From Crocinitomicaceae bacterium (lineage in GTDB: Bacteria > Bacteroidota > Bacteroidia > Flavobacteriales_D > Crocinitomicaceae): a stretch of 32,097 nucleotides of DNA. Position numbers and translations under genes: made by a program. A model generated the notes under the pieces. That model was not told the origin of the DNA, made no database searches, and worked only from the letters and a program-made list of their open reading frames with translations. Location: assembly GCA_022447585.1 (NCBI GenBank), contig JAKVAR010000141.1:1-32097 (forward strand). The letters run 5' to 3'. Positions 8,200 through 16,419 of the stretch are shown piece by piece. The first letter of the stretch is position 1. Every line of letters starts with the position of its first letter.

Positions 8200-10266
8200 A
8201 TGAGACTTGTATTATTTATCCTTGCAGTAATTTCCTACGCTGGCTATGCTCAAGATTGGAAATGGGCAAATTATGTTGAGGGAGGTGGAAATCATTATTG
8301 TTGGGATGTTGAGCCATCAAACGATTCAAACCATGTTTATGCCGTAGGTCGATACCGTGCAACAGCTACTTTTTATGGTCAAGATTCTGATGTTGTGAAT
8401 CCTCTTCACGCTGGAAGTAGAGATGTTTTCGTTGCTAAAATTGACTCATCAGGTAATTATGCGTGGGTGGTTACTGAAGGAGGAACAGGTACTGATTTTG
8501 CTAAGAATGTCACGGTCGATGAAAATGATAATGTGATAGTTGGTGGAGTGACTTCAGATGTTGCATATTACGAATCAGTGGAGTTAACGGCTGATTCAGG
8601 TACAGACGCATTGCTTTTAAAATATGATTCTGATGGAAATTTGATCTGGGCAAAACACTGGTCTGGAGATGGAAATGATGAAGTTGAGGAAGTTGTGTCA
8701 GATAAGAATGGTTTCATTTATATGGCCGGTAAGCAATCTGGTAATTTTGATTACGGGTCAGGTGTTCTGGTAGATGATGGGTATTTCATAATGAAGTTAG
8801 ATGAGGATGGAAATGTTATTTGGTGCGTTGGTGGCACTGATATTTCGGGTTCTTCGGCAACAACTATATCAGCAATCACCTTAGTAGATTCGACAATTTA
8901 TTTTTGCGGAGGATTCACTTCAACTGCAGGTTTTGGTTCGGTATCGTTGACATCAACAAGTGCATGGAATGACGCTTATTTTGCAAAAATGGATACCTCT
9001 GGTGTAGTAGAATGGGCTCAAAAAGCTGGGGGCCCTCAATTCGATTTTGCTTTTGATATCGAAATAATAGATACTTCAATTTATGTAGCTGGAACTTATT
9101 CTGGTACTGCGAATTTCGATACAATATCAATGACGAGTTTGCCAGCGACCTATGGTTCGCCTGGGAGTGTTCAAACCAATAACGGAAGAGATGCATTTTT
9201 AGCAAAGTATACTGAGGATGGTTCGGCATGTTACTGGGTAAGAGATTTTAAAAGCACCGACGTTGATGAGAACAGGGCTATTCACGCATCTAAAGAAGGT
9301 GAGATACTTGTAGTTGGGACGTATGATTCATATAATATTTATTCCTCCTCTGCGAGTGAAGGTGATTTTGCAATAAACTCCTACGATGCTGATGGAAATA
9401 TTAGTTGGTCGGTTAACCCTGTCGGCGTTTATGCGGCAGAATCATTCGCAATTAACCAAGATATACAGGGGAATATATATTTCGGAGGTGCATTAAAAGG
9501 TGATTACACGCTTTCACCAGAAGTTGACTTGTCATTAAGCGTTGTTCAATTTAATGGAACTTTTGCGCGAATGTACCCACCAATGAATTTTGCAGATCAA
9601 ACAATTGATGTATGTGATGAAGAATTATTAGAGTTTACTATTCCAGATTGTTATGGTACACCTCTCATTTATGAGTGGAGTGTTGATGGGGTTGTCCAAG
9701 CAGGTGAAACATCGAATTCTTTCGGTACTATGTTTACTGATTTTGATTCAGTAATGTGTGTAGTTAATAATGGTATTAGTTCTGATTCAATGATTTATTA
9801 TATTAATTCTGTGGACTTATTTACTCTAGATCTAGGGCCAGATACCATTTCATGTGAAGATTCTGTGCTTCTTAATGCTGGCGGAGGGGCCACATTTTAT
9901 GATTGGGGTAGTGGTCCGGTAATGTATGACTCAACCATTTACGCAACAAGCTCTGGTGAATACATAGTGGTTGCGGATAAAGGAGTTTGTACAGCTACAG
10001 ATACTATTAACGTGAACTTAGTCGACTGTACAACAATTGAGGAAATAGTTGAGTTTTACCCAATAGTTCAACAGAATAAATGGCTTAAAATTGTGACTTC
10101 TGAATCCGATTATTCGATTCGAATATATAACATGCAAGGCGCTGTAGTAGGATCATATATGAGTACGAAATTCGTTAATCTTAATCACCTTAATCAAGGT
10201 GTGTATATTGTGCATCTTCAAACTTCAACAGGTGCATTTGGAGTGAGAAAGATATTTCTACATTAA
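8200..10266 (+). CDS. Secreted beta-propeller-repeat protein with T9SS sorting domain
   Basis: The 688-residue product starts with a short signal peptide (cleavage near G-Y-A-Q, residue 18). Residues about 19-465 contain seven imperfect repeats of 55-70 residues of the SBBP kind. Each has Y/V-x-x-G-x-x-S/T, then a strand of the type F-x-A-K-x-D-x-x-G-x-x-x-W, which fits a seven-bladed propeller. Two Ig/PKD-like beta domains follow (about 466-545 and 546-605; the second begins L-D-L-G-P-D-T-I-S-C). The last ~75 residues form a T9SS type A sorting domain (I-R-I-Y-N-M-Q-G-A-V-V, ending V-R-K-I-F-L-H). It is predicted to be a surface-attached or secreted protein. It sits inside the polysaccharide block between a glycosyltransferase and the ABC exporter. 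Its binding partner is unknown. Confidence 0.85.
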   Translation: MRLVLFILAVISYAGYAQDWKWANYVEGGGNHYCWDVEPSNDSNHVYAVGRYRATATFYGQDSDVVNPLHAGSRDVFVAKIDSSGNYAWVVTEGGTGTDFAKNVTVDENDNVIVGGVTSDVAYYESVELTADSGTDALLLKYDSDGNLIWAKHWSGDGNDEVEEVVSDKNGFIYMAGKQSGNFDYGSGVLVDDGYFIMKLDEDGNVIWCVGGTDISGSSATTISAITLVDSTIYFCGGFTSTAGFGSVSLTSTSAWNDAYFAKMDTSGVVEWAQKAGGPQFDFAFDIEIIDTSIYVAGTYSGTANFDTISMTSLPATYGSPGSVQTNNGRDAFLAKYTEDGSACYWVRDFKSTDVDENRAIHASKEGEILVVGTYDSYNIYSSSASEGDFAINSYDADGNISWSVNPVGVYAAESFAINQDIQGNIYFGGALKGDYTLSPEVDLSLSVVQFNGTFARMYPPMNFADQTIDVCDEELLEFTIPDCYGTPLIYEWSVDGVVQAGETSNSFGTMFTDFDSVMCVVNNGISSDSMIYYINSVDLFTLDLGPDTISCEDSVLLNAGGGATFYDWGSGPVMYDSTIYATSSGEYIVVADKGVCTATDTINVNLVDCTTIEEIVEFYPIVQQNKWLKIVTSESDYSIRIYNMQGAVVGSYMSTKFVNLNHLNQGVYIVHLQTSTGAFGVRKIFLH

Positions 10267-10321
10267 CATTTTCGTTTTTGTAAAATACCATGCAATCATA
10301 GAATCATCGTGCCTTGTTAGT

Positions 10322-10329
10322 TATATTTG
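10322..10329 (+). promoter_or_regulatory. Possible -7 promoter element TATATTTG before wzm
   Basis: TATATTTG fits the Bacteroidetes -7 consensus TAnnTTTG and ends 21 bases before the TTG start of the exporter gene. No TTG lies at the expected -33 spacing, so the call is weak. Confidence 0.3.
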
Positions 10330-10350
10330 TTCCTTACCTAGAGTAAAGCC

Positions 10351-11232
10351 TTGAGAAAAAGTAAGAATAAAGAGAGTTGGGATTTGGTCATTAGACCTAG
10401 TTCTAAACGAACGTTCATAAATATCCCAGAATTATTTAGATACAAAGACCTTCTAATGCTCTTTGTGAAAAGAGACTTTATTTCTTTGTATAAACAAACA
10501 GTGCTAGGTCCATTATGGGTAGTGATTCAACCTATTCTCACAACAATAACATTCTTCATAGTTTTTACAAAAATCGCTTCAATAGGCACAGGTGGAGTTC
10601 CTCCAATTTTGTTTTACATGTTGGGAGTTACTGTTTGGACTTATTTTTCTGATTGTGTCATCAAGACATCAGATACATTTATCACCAACCAAAATATATT
10701 TGGCAAGGTGTATTTCCCTCGTTTGGTAGTGCCATTGTCTTTGGTGATTACGAACTTAATTAAGTTCGGAATACAGTTCTTATTATTCCTTCTTGTTTAT
10801 CTATATTTTGCTCTTTTTACTGGTGGAGAAGCCGATCCGAATGCTTGGAGTTTGTCATGGCAATTAGCGCTAATTCCTGTTTTATTATTTGCCATGGCTT
10901 TTTTAGGGTTAGGTGTTGGGCTTATAATCTCTGCACTGACTACAAAGTATCGAGATCTTCGCTTTTTAATTCAGTTTGGAATTCAGTTAGCGATGTATGG
11001 TACTCCTGTCGTATGGCCACTTTCAGGAATTCCTGAGGAACACCAATGGAAGTTAGCGATTAATCCTATGACAGGAGTTGTGGAGACGTTTAAAGTAGCG
11101 TTTTTTGGTGCCGACTTTGCTGTTTTCAATTGGGCGTATCTTGGTTATAGCTTCGGATTCAGTTTTATTATTTTATTAATTGGAATGAGACTTTTTGCTA
11201 AGGTTGAAAAGTCATTCATGGATACAATTTAA
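10351..11232 (+). CDS. wzm: ABC-2 type polysaccharide exporter, permease subunit (Wzm)
   Basis: This 293-residue membrane protein has about six hydrophobic helices and the hallmark N-terminal cytoplasmic segment of Wzm/TagG permeases: F-R-Y-K-D-L-L, then V-K-R-D-F-I-S-L-Y-K-Q-T-V-L-G-P-L-W. It also has the T-K-Y-R-D-L-R-F loop before the last membrane segments. Wzm dimers form the inner-membrane channel that exports finished, lipid-linked O-antigen or similar polysaccharide with energy from Wzt. The start codon is TTG at 10351. The next gene begins five bases after its stop and encodes the matching ATPase, so the two form one transporter. Confidence 0.92.
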   Translation: MRKSKNKESWDLVIRPSSKRTFINIPELFRYKDLLMLFVKRDFISLYKQTVLGPLWVVIQPILTTITFFIVFTKIASIGTGGVPPILFYMLGVTVWTYFSDCVIKTSDTFITNQNIFGKVYFPRLVVPLSLVITNLIKFGIQFLLFLLVYLYFALFTGGEADPNAWSLSWQLALIPVLLFAMAFLGLGVGLIISALTTKYRDLRFLIQFGIQLAMYGTPVVWPLSGIPEEHQWKLAINPMTGVVETFKVAFFGADFAVFNWAYLGYSFGFSFIILLIGMRLFAKVEKSFMDTI

Positions 11233-11236
11233 ATTT

Positions 11237-12517
11237 ATGAGTGAAATCAGCTTAAAAGTAGAGGGTTTATCAAAACAATATCGACTTGGACAAGTCGGTA
11301 CCGGTACTCTTTCTCACGACCTAAAAAGATTCATTTACAGAATGCGTGGTAAGGAGGATCCTTTTTTAAAACTAGGTAGTGCCAACGATCGTTCGAGTAA
11401 AAATACGGAGGGATATGTTTGGGCATTACAAGATATTTCGTTTGAATTAAAGAAAGGTGAGGTTTTGGGGGTGATTGGAAAAAACGGAGCAGGTAAGTCG
11501 ACTCTATTAAAAGTCCTTTCTCGAATCACGAGTCCAACAACAGGTGAAATAAAAATTAATGGACGCATGGCTTCGCTGCTAGAAGTGGGTACAGGTTTCC
11601 ATCCAGAATTAACAGGAAGAGAAAATATTTACCTTAACGGTGCAATTTTAGGAATGTCCAAATTTGAAATTAAGTCTAAGCTTGACGAAATTGTAGATTT
11701 TTCTGGGTGCGCGGCTTATCTTGATACACCAGTTAAGCGTTATTCTTCTGGAATGATTGTACGTTTAGGTTTTGCGGTCGCTGCTCATTTGGAATCAGAA
11801 ATCCTCGTCGTAGATGAGGTGTTGGCTGTCGGTGATCAGGACTTTCAGAATAAATGCATAGGAAAAATGAAGGATGTGTCGTCAAGTGGACGTACGATTT
11901 TATTTGTCAGTCACAATATGCAATCGGTGCAAAATTTATGTCAAAATGGTCTTCTAATTGAAAACGGTACTTCTACCTTTTATGGAGATATCAGTGAAAC
12001 AATAGGTAGGTATTTGAAATCAGGAGAATATGCCAATGCTTCAGTCATTGACCTTAGTAAAGTTGAAGATAGAAAGGGAAATGGTAATATTACATTTCAA
12101 AAGATTGAAACATTGGTCAATGGTGTTCAGGGAAATAAATTATCAATTGGAGATGATTTGACTCTCAGAATAACGATCAAGGGACACAAGCAACAGCGTT
12201 TCAAAATGGCGCTTCATTTGTATAAATATGACGAAACGCGTCTATCCAACATAGAAAATGGTGACTCTCAATTCCATTTTGATCCATTTACTGGAGAACA
12301 AACCTTAGAAGTGGAATTTAAGAAGTTGATGTTATATCCAGGTCAATATAAAATTGGTTTATGGATGGGAGATATCGTATCAGAAGAACAGATCGACTTT
12401 CTTAGAATGTGTGCTCAATTTGAGGTTCTAAGTAGCTCTTCAATTGTATACAGAGGTATTCCAAGAAATTCAGGAGTATTCTACTTTCAACCCAACTGGA
12501 AAAGGCTGAATGAATAA
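11237..12517 (+). CDS. wzt: ABC polysaccharide exporter ATPase with C-terminal carbohydrate-binding-type domain (Wzt)
   Basis: The start is ATG at 11237, just after the wzm stop, giving 426 residues (M-S-E-I-S-L-K-V). The open frame upstream is only overlap with wzm. The nucleotide-binding domain has the long Wzt-type insert before the Walker A G-K-N-G-A-G-K-S-T (about 81-89). Further motifs are the ABC signature Y-S-S-G-M (about 169-173) and Walker B I-L-V-V-D-E-V (about 188-194). From about residue 275 a separate beta-rich domain follows, like the Wzt_C domain that in characterised systems recognises the chain terminus of the polysaccharide. This suggests that a specific terminal modification licenses export. 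The gene overlaps the downstream glycosyltransferase by one base (TAATG). Confidence 0.92.
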   Translation: MSEISLKVEGLSKQYRLGQVGTGTLSHDLKRFIYRMRGKEDPFLKLGSANDRSSKNTEGYVWALQDISFELKKGEVLGVIGKNGAGKSTLLKVLSRITSPTTGEIKINGRMASLLEVGTGFHPELTGRENIYLNGAILGMSKFEIKSKLDEIVDFSGCAAYLDTPVKRYSSGMIVRLGFAVAAHLESEILVVDEVLAVGDQDFQNKCIGKMKDVSSSGRTILFVSHNMQSVQNLCQNGLLIENGTSTFYGDISETIGRYLKSGEYANASVIDLSKVEDRKGNGNITFQKIETLVNGVQGNKLSIGDDLTLRITIKGHKQQRFKMALHLYKYDETRLSNIENGDSQFHFDPFTGEQTLEVEFKKLMLYPGQYKIGLWMGDIVSEEQIDFLRMCAQFEVLSSSSIVYRGIPRNSGVFYFQPNWKRLNE

Positions 12518-13527
12518 TGGCTGAAATTGCAGTTCTACTACCAAATTATAATAATGCACCTTACCTTAAAGAGGCGGTAGATAGCATTCTCAATCAAAGT
12601 TTTCAGGACTTTATAATCTACTTTATTGATGATGCCTCGACAGACGATTCTATCGAGATCATTAATGGCTATAATGACGACAGAATTAAAGTATTTCAAA
12701 AAGAAACAAACTCAGGTATAGTTGATACCATGAATGTAGGTCTGAATGAAATAACGGAAAAATATCTTATTCGAATGGATGGAGACGATATCAGCGCTCC
12801 GAATAGATTTCAAATTCTCTATGACTTCATGGAGACCAATCTGGATATAGACGTTTGCTCTTCGGCCATCAAAATGTTTGGAAATATTGAAGAAACTATT
12901 CGATATGAAAAGGACATTGATCTCAATAAAGCCAGTCTAATTTTTTCGCATAAAATTGGTCATGCGGCTTCAATTGTTAGAGTATCGATTCTTCGAGAGC
13001 TAAAAGTTAAGTATAGAAATGATTTCCAAAAGATGGAAGATTATGACCTTTTTTATCAGCTAAGAAAAAAGGCTAGAATGACCGCAATTGACGATGAGTT
13101 ATATTTCTATCGAAAATTAGATTATAATCACAAACGTGATTTGTATTGGGAAAAACTAAAAGTATTTCAAGAGTTTTACAAAATGATATTGGCCGACCTT
13201 GAAATCGAACCCTCTGATAAAAACAGTGAAATACACTTACATTTTTCACAAAGAATCCCTCCCAAATATCAGTTTAAGGATTACCTGAATCACAAGAACC
13301 TAATTTTAACGAAAAACAAGAAATTAAAAGAGTTTCCTGAAATAGGGCTTTCCAAAGTAATTGAGGAGAAATTCTCTGCATTGATTTTTAGGCTGATTGA
13401 TGCGAAGAAGATTAGTATTGGTCAGCTATTAAAAATTTCAATAAGTAAACCTAAGTTCTTCTATTACTACCTTAGACGATTAGGAAAAAAGTCAAACCCA
13501 AACGAGGTGAATAATAACGTAAGCTAA
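12517..13527 (+). CDS. Glycosyltransferase family 2
   Basis: This 336-residue protein opens with the GT2 (GT-A fold) pattern V-L-L-P-N-Y-N-N-A-P-Y-L then S-I-L-N-Q-S-F-Q-D-F and D-D-A-S-T-D-D-S. The metal- and nucleotide-binding D-x-D is R-M-D-G-D-D (about 86-91). There are no membrane helices. The C-terminal ~130 residues are Lys-rich and not recognised. It is expected to transfer a sugar from a nucleotide donor to the lipid-linked chain in the cytoplasm; donor and acceptor are unknown. It is translationally coupled to wzt by a one-base stop/start overlap, which suggests it belongs to the exported glycan's synthesis. Confidence 0.88.
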   Translation: MAEIAVLLPNYNNAPYLKEAVDSILNQSFQDFIIYFIDDASTDDSIEIINGYNDDRIKVFQKETNSGIVDTMNVGLNEITEKYLIRMDGDDISAPNRFQILYDFMETNLDIDVCSSAIKMFGNIEETIRYEKDIDLNKASLIFSHKIGHAASIVRVSILRELKVKYRNDFQKMEDYDLFYQLRKKARMTAIDDELYFYRKLDYNHKRDLYWEKLKVFQEFYKMILADLEIEPSDKNSEIHLHFSQRIPPKYQFKDYLNHKNLILTKNKKLKEFPEIGLSKVIEEKFSALIFRLIDAKKISIGQLLKISISKPKFFYYYLRRLGKKSNPNEVNNNVS

Positions 13528-13528
13528 A

Positions 13529-14737
13529 ATGAAACTTCACCTATTTACAGCATGTTATCCTTATGGTTTTGGAGAATCATTTATTAATAATGAACTCGAT
13601 TACTTGAATAAGGAATTCGATGAGGTTATTTTATACCCTTTAGAAAAGACTGAGGCTTTTCAAACTTCGTTTAAAAATTCTAATGAGATTCAATTGCTGA
13701 AATCTCGTTCTCAAAGCATTCAACTCACTGTGTCAGATAAATATTTCGCATTTAAGGTGGTAATATCCGAGTTGTTTAGTGCTGATAAAAAAAGTCATAT
13801 ACTCAAAAATTTTCGTGAACTTTTTGCGAGAACGAAACAAGCAGTTCAACTATCTAAAACAATTAGGGAGTCAAATTTGAATCAAAAAGACATTTATTAT
13901 TCTTTTTGGATGAACGAATGGGCTCTAGCTTTAGCAATTCTTAAAAAGAGGTATAATGAAATTAACTTTGTGCATAGGGTTAATGGATATGATATTTATT
14001 CAGATCGTCACCCAGGAAATTACATGCCGTTTCGAAATTTTATTTACTCGCAAACTTCCAGGGTTTATGCGCTCTCTAAAACAACTGAAAATTATTTAAA
14101 AAGCTTAAAAATTTACCCTGAAAAAATTCAATGTGCCTACTTTGGGACGAAGGATTTTGGAGAAGCAAGCAAGATTGAAAATGATAAACTAGTAATCTTA
14201 AGCTGCTCAAAGGCCATACCATTAAAAAGACTGGATAAGATTGCGGAAGTTATGTGCGAACTACCAGTTAATGTTAAATGGGTACACCATGGAGGAGGCG
14301 AAACATTAGCAGAAGTTAACAAAATCCTTGAGGAAAAAGGTTCTAAGGTTGAGTTCATTAATACATCCAATTTTGAATCGTATAATGACGTGCTAGATTT
14401 ATATAAGAAGCACTCACCAAACTACTTCATAAACTTAAGTACTACAGAAGGACTGCCCGTATCTATTCTTGAGGCGCTTAGTTTTGGTATCCCAATTTTA
14501 TGCAATAGAGTGGGGAGTTGCACTGAAAGTGTTAAAGAGGGAATGGGCTATGTTTTTGAGGTAGATGATTCGCCCACCAAAATCGCAAAAAAAATAATCG
14601 AATTAAAAAATACAGATAAGTTGAATCGGAATCGTGAAGAAAGTCGTAGATTTTGGGAGTTAAACTTCAACGCTGATTTGAACTATTTAAATTTCGCAAA
14701 ACAATTAAAAGAACTATTTAATGGATTTAAAAGGTAA
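13529..14737 (+). CDS. Glycosyltransferase family 4
   Basis: The 402-residue protein is predicted to have a GT-B fold. The N-terminus (L-H-L-F-T-A-C-Y-P-Y-G-F-G-E-S-F) resembles acceptor domains of colanic acid-type transferases. The C-terminal domain carries L-S-C-S-K-A-I-P-L-K-R-L-D (about 226-238) and the E-x7-E donor motif E-G-L-P-V-S-I-L-E-A-L-S-F-G-I-P (about 308-323). It starts at the ATG at 13529, one base after the preceding stop, and overlaps the next gene by 17 bases. Tight packing implies co-expression with the GT2 and the sugar-nucleotide genes. The transferred sugar is not predictable. Confidence 0.88.
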   Translation: MKLHLFTACYPYGFGESFINNELDYLNKEFDEVILYPLEKTEAFQTSFKNSNEIQLLKSRSQSIQLTVSDKYFAFKVVISELFSADKKSHILKNFRELFARTKQAVQLSKTIRESNLNQKDIYYSFWMNEWALALAILKKRYNEINFVHRVNGYDIYSDRHPGNYMPFRNFIYSQTSRVYALSKTTENYLKSLKIYPEKIQCAYFGTKDFGEASKIENDKLVILSCSKAIPLKRLDKIAEVMCELPVNVKWVHHGGGETLAEVNKILEEKGSKVEFINTSNFESYNDVLDLYKKHSPNYFINLSTTEGLPVSILEALSFGIPILCNRVGSCTESVKEGMGYVFEVDDSPTKIAKKIIELKNTDKLNRNREESRRFWELNFNADLNYLNFAKQLKELFNGFKR

Positions 14738-15713
14738 AAGAGTCTTGGTTACTGGAGCTGATGGTTTTATTGGTTCTCACCTTACTGAAAAACTAGTGGC
14801 AAAGGGATGCAGTGTAAGAGCTCTTTCACAATATAACTCTTTTAATTATTGGGGATGGCTAGAGGATATTCCCAATCTAGAGAATATTGAAGTCGTTTCT
14901 GGAGATATTAGAGATCCTCATTATTGCAAGGAGATTACAAAGAATATTGATGTGGTATTCCATTTAGCTGCGTTAATTGCGATTCCATACTCCTATATAG
15001 CTCCAACATCATATGTTTCTACTAATGTTAATGGTACATTGAATATCTGTCAAGCTGCTATGGAAAACGGATGTGAAAAAATTATTCATACCTCTACATC
15101 CGAAGTTTATGGAACTGCCCAATATGTTCCAATTAATGAAAAACATCCAATTCAACCTCAATCACCATACAGCGCAAGCAAAATAGGTGCGGATAATATG
15201 GCAATGAGTTTTTATAATTCATTTGAATTGCCTTTGGTAATTGCAAGGCCTTTTAATACTTACGGCCCAAGGCAATCAGCACGTGCGGTTATACCGACTA
15301 TTATGACTCAAATTGCGTCAGGAGTAAAAGAAATTCAAGTAGGCGACCTTTCACCAACAAGAGACTTTAACTTTGTATTGGACAGTTGTGATGGATTTAT
15401 TGCCATTGCAGAAGCGGACAATACTATTGGGGAAGTCATTAACATTGGATCTAACTATGAGATTTCAATTAACGACACTTTTAACATGATTAAGGAAGTC
15501 ATGAGTTCTGATGTCTCCTTTGTTGTAGATCCTAAAAGAATTCGTCCTGCAAACAGCGAAGTACAGCGACTGTGGTGTGATAATTCTAAAATTAACGAAT
15601 TAACAGGCTTTGTTCCAGAAATTGGATTGAAAGAAGGTTTAAGAAGAACAGCGGAATGGTTCTCGAATGAAAACAATTTAAGTAAGTACAAAACGAATAT
15701 ATACAATGTCTAA
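14721..15713 (+). CDS. NAD-dependent 4,6-dehydratase, LegB-like (extended SDR)
   Basis: This 330-residue extended short-chain dehydrogenase has the NAD-binding motif T-G-A-D-G-F-I-G-S-H-L (about 10-20) and catalytic Y-S-A-S-K (Tyr150, Lys154), preceded by H-T-S-T-S-E-V-Y-G-T. The sequence (for example L-I-A-I-P-Y-S-Y, N-T-Y-G-P-R-Q-S-A-R-A-V-I-P-T, L-S-P-T-R-D-F-N-F) closely follows the LegB/EDH_00030 clade. Members convert an NDP-N-acetylglucosamine to the 4-keto-6-deoxy sugar; LegB of Campylobacter uses GDP-GlcNAc in legionaminic acid synthesis. Here the NeuB-like and other nonulosonate genes are missing, so the keto sugar probably feeds another route, perhaps the reductase-like SDR at 16412. 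It overlaps the next gene by eight bases. Confidence 0.85.
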   Translation: MDLKGKRVLVTGADGFIGSHLTEKLVAKGCSVRALSQYNSFNYWGWLEDIPNLENIEVVSGDIRDPHYCKEITKNIDVVFHLAALIAIPYSYIAPTSYVSTNVNGTLNICQAAMENGCEKIIHTSTSEVYGTAQYVPINEKHPIQPQSPYSASKIGADNMAMSFYNSFELPLVIARPFNTYGPRQSARAVIPTIMTQIASGVKEIQVGDLSPTRDFNFVLDSCDGFIAIAEADNTIGEVINIGSNYEISINDTFNMIKEVMSSDVSFVVDPKRIRPANSEVQRLWCDNSKINELTGFVPEIGLKEGLRRTAEWFSNENNLSKYKTNIYNV

Positions 15714-16419
15714 AAGAGCTATTATCCTTGCGGGAGGGAAAGGTACTCGTCTTCGACCATACACGGTAGTGTTGCCTAAGCCATTAATGCCTTTAGGTGA
15801 TTATCCGATCTTAGAGGTGATAGTGAGACAGTTGGCGAATGCCGGTTTTGATCATATAACCATGACGGTCAATCACCAAGCTGAACTCATTAAGACTTTT
15901 TTCGGAACAGGTGAAAAATGGGGATTAAAGATAGATTATTCACTTGAGGATAAACCTCTTTCAACAATGGGACCGTTAAGTCTTATAGATGATTTGCCTG
16001 AGAATTTCTTAGTCATGAACGGAGATATCCTCACTGACTTAGATTTTGGACAGTTTTATGATGAGCATACTTCTCAAGGAAATATTTTCACAATTTCTTC
16101 TTTCAAAAGAGAACATGTAAACTTATATGGTGTGTTGGAAGTAGATGAGCACAAAAAGCTTGTTGATTTTCATGAGAAACCGGTGACGAGATTCGAAGTA
16201 AGTATGGGAATTTACATGCTTAATAAAGCTGTGATGGAATTTATTCCAAAAAATGAGACCTATGGATTCGACCACCTTATGTTAGATTTGATAAAGGCAA
16301 ATAGGAACGCATCAGTGAAAGAATTCAAGGGATATTGGTTAGATATTGGAAGACCTGATGATTACATGACCGCTATTGATGAATTCGAGAAAAACAAAAA
16401 CACATTCTTAGGTGAGTAA
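15706..16419 (+). CDS. Sugar-1-phosphate nucleotidyltransferase
   Basis: The 237-residue product has the NTP_transferase signature L-A-G-G-K-G-T-R-L-R-P-Y-T with P-K-P-L-M-P-L (about residues 8-29) and the metal-binding M-N-G-D-I-L-T-D (about 104-111). The fold ends at W-L-D-I-G-R-P-D-D-Y. There is no C-terminal hexapeptide or CBS domain, so it is a stand-alone Rossmann transferase. It would make the NDP-sugar (probably NDP-hexosamine) used by the overlapping dehydratase. In LegB-type nonulosonate cassettes a nucleotidyltransferase is the usual companion. Whether it uses GTP, UTP or CTP cannot be read from the sequence. Confidence 0.85.
   Translation: MSKRAIILAGGKGTRLRPYTVVLPKPLMPLGDYPILEVIVRQLANAGFDHITMTVNHQAELIKTFFGTGEKWGLKIDYSLEDKPLSTMGPLSLIDDLPENFLVMNGDILTDLDFGQFYDEHTSQGNIFTISSFKREHVNLYGVLEVDEHKKLVDFHEKPVTRFEVSMGIYMLNKAVMEFIPKNETYGFDHLMLDLIKANRNASVKEFKGYWLDIGRPDDYMTAIDEFEKNKNTFLGE

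Noticed and set aside
8915..9229. 104-codon reading frame antisense to the propeller-repeat gene
   Set aside because: It is a shadow of the repetitive plus-strand gene, with no domain or initiation signal and implausible composition.
8700..9500. Tandem DNA repeats in the propeller gene
   Set aside because: The repeats are visible only at protein level and are strongly diverged in DNA, so there is no nucleotide repeat array.
11195..11236. Earlier start for the Wzt ATPase, inside wzm
   Set aside because: The first 14 residues are the out-of-frame tail of wzm. The ATG at 11237 begins the family-typical N-terminus.
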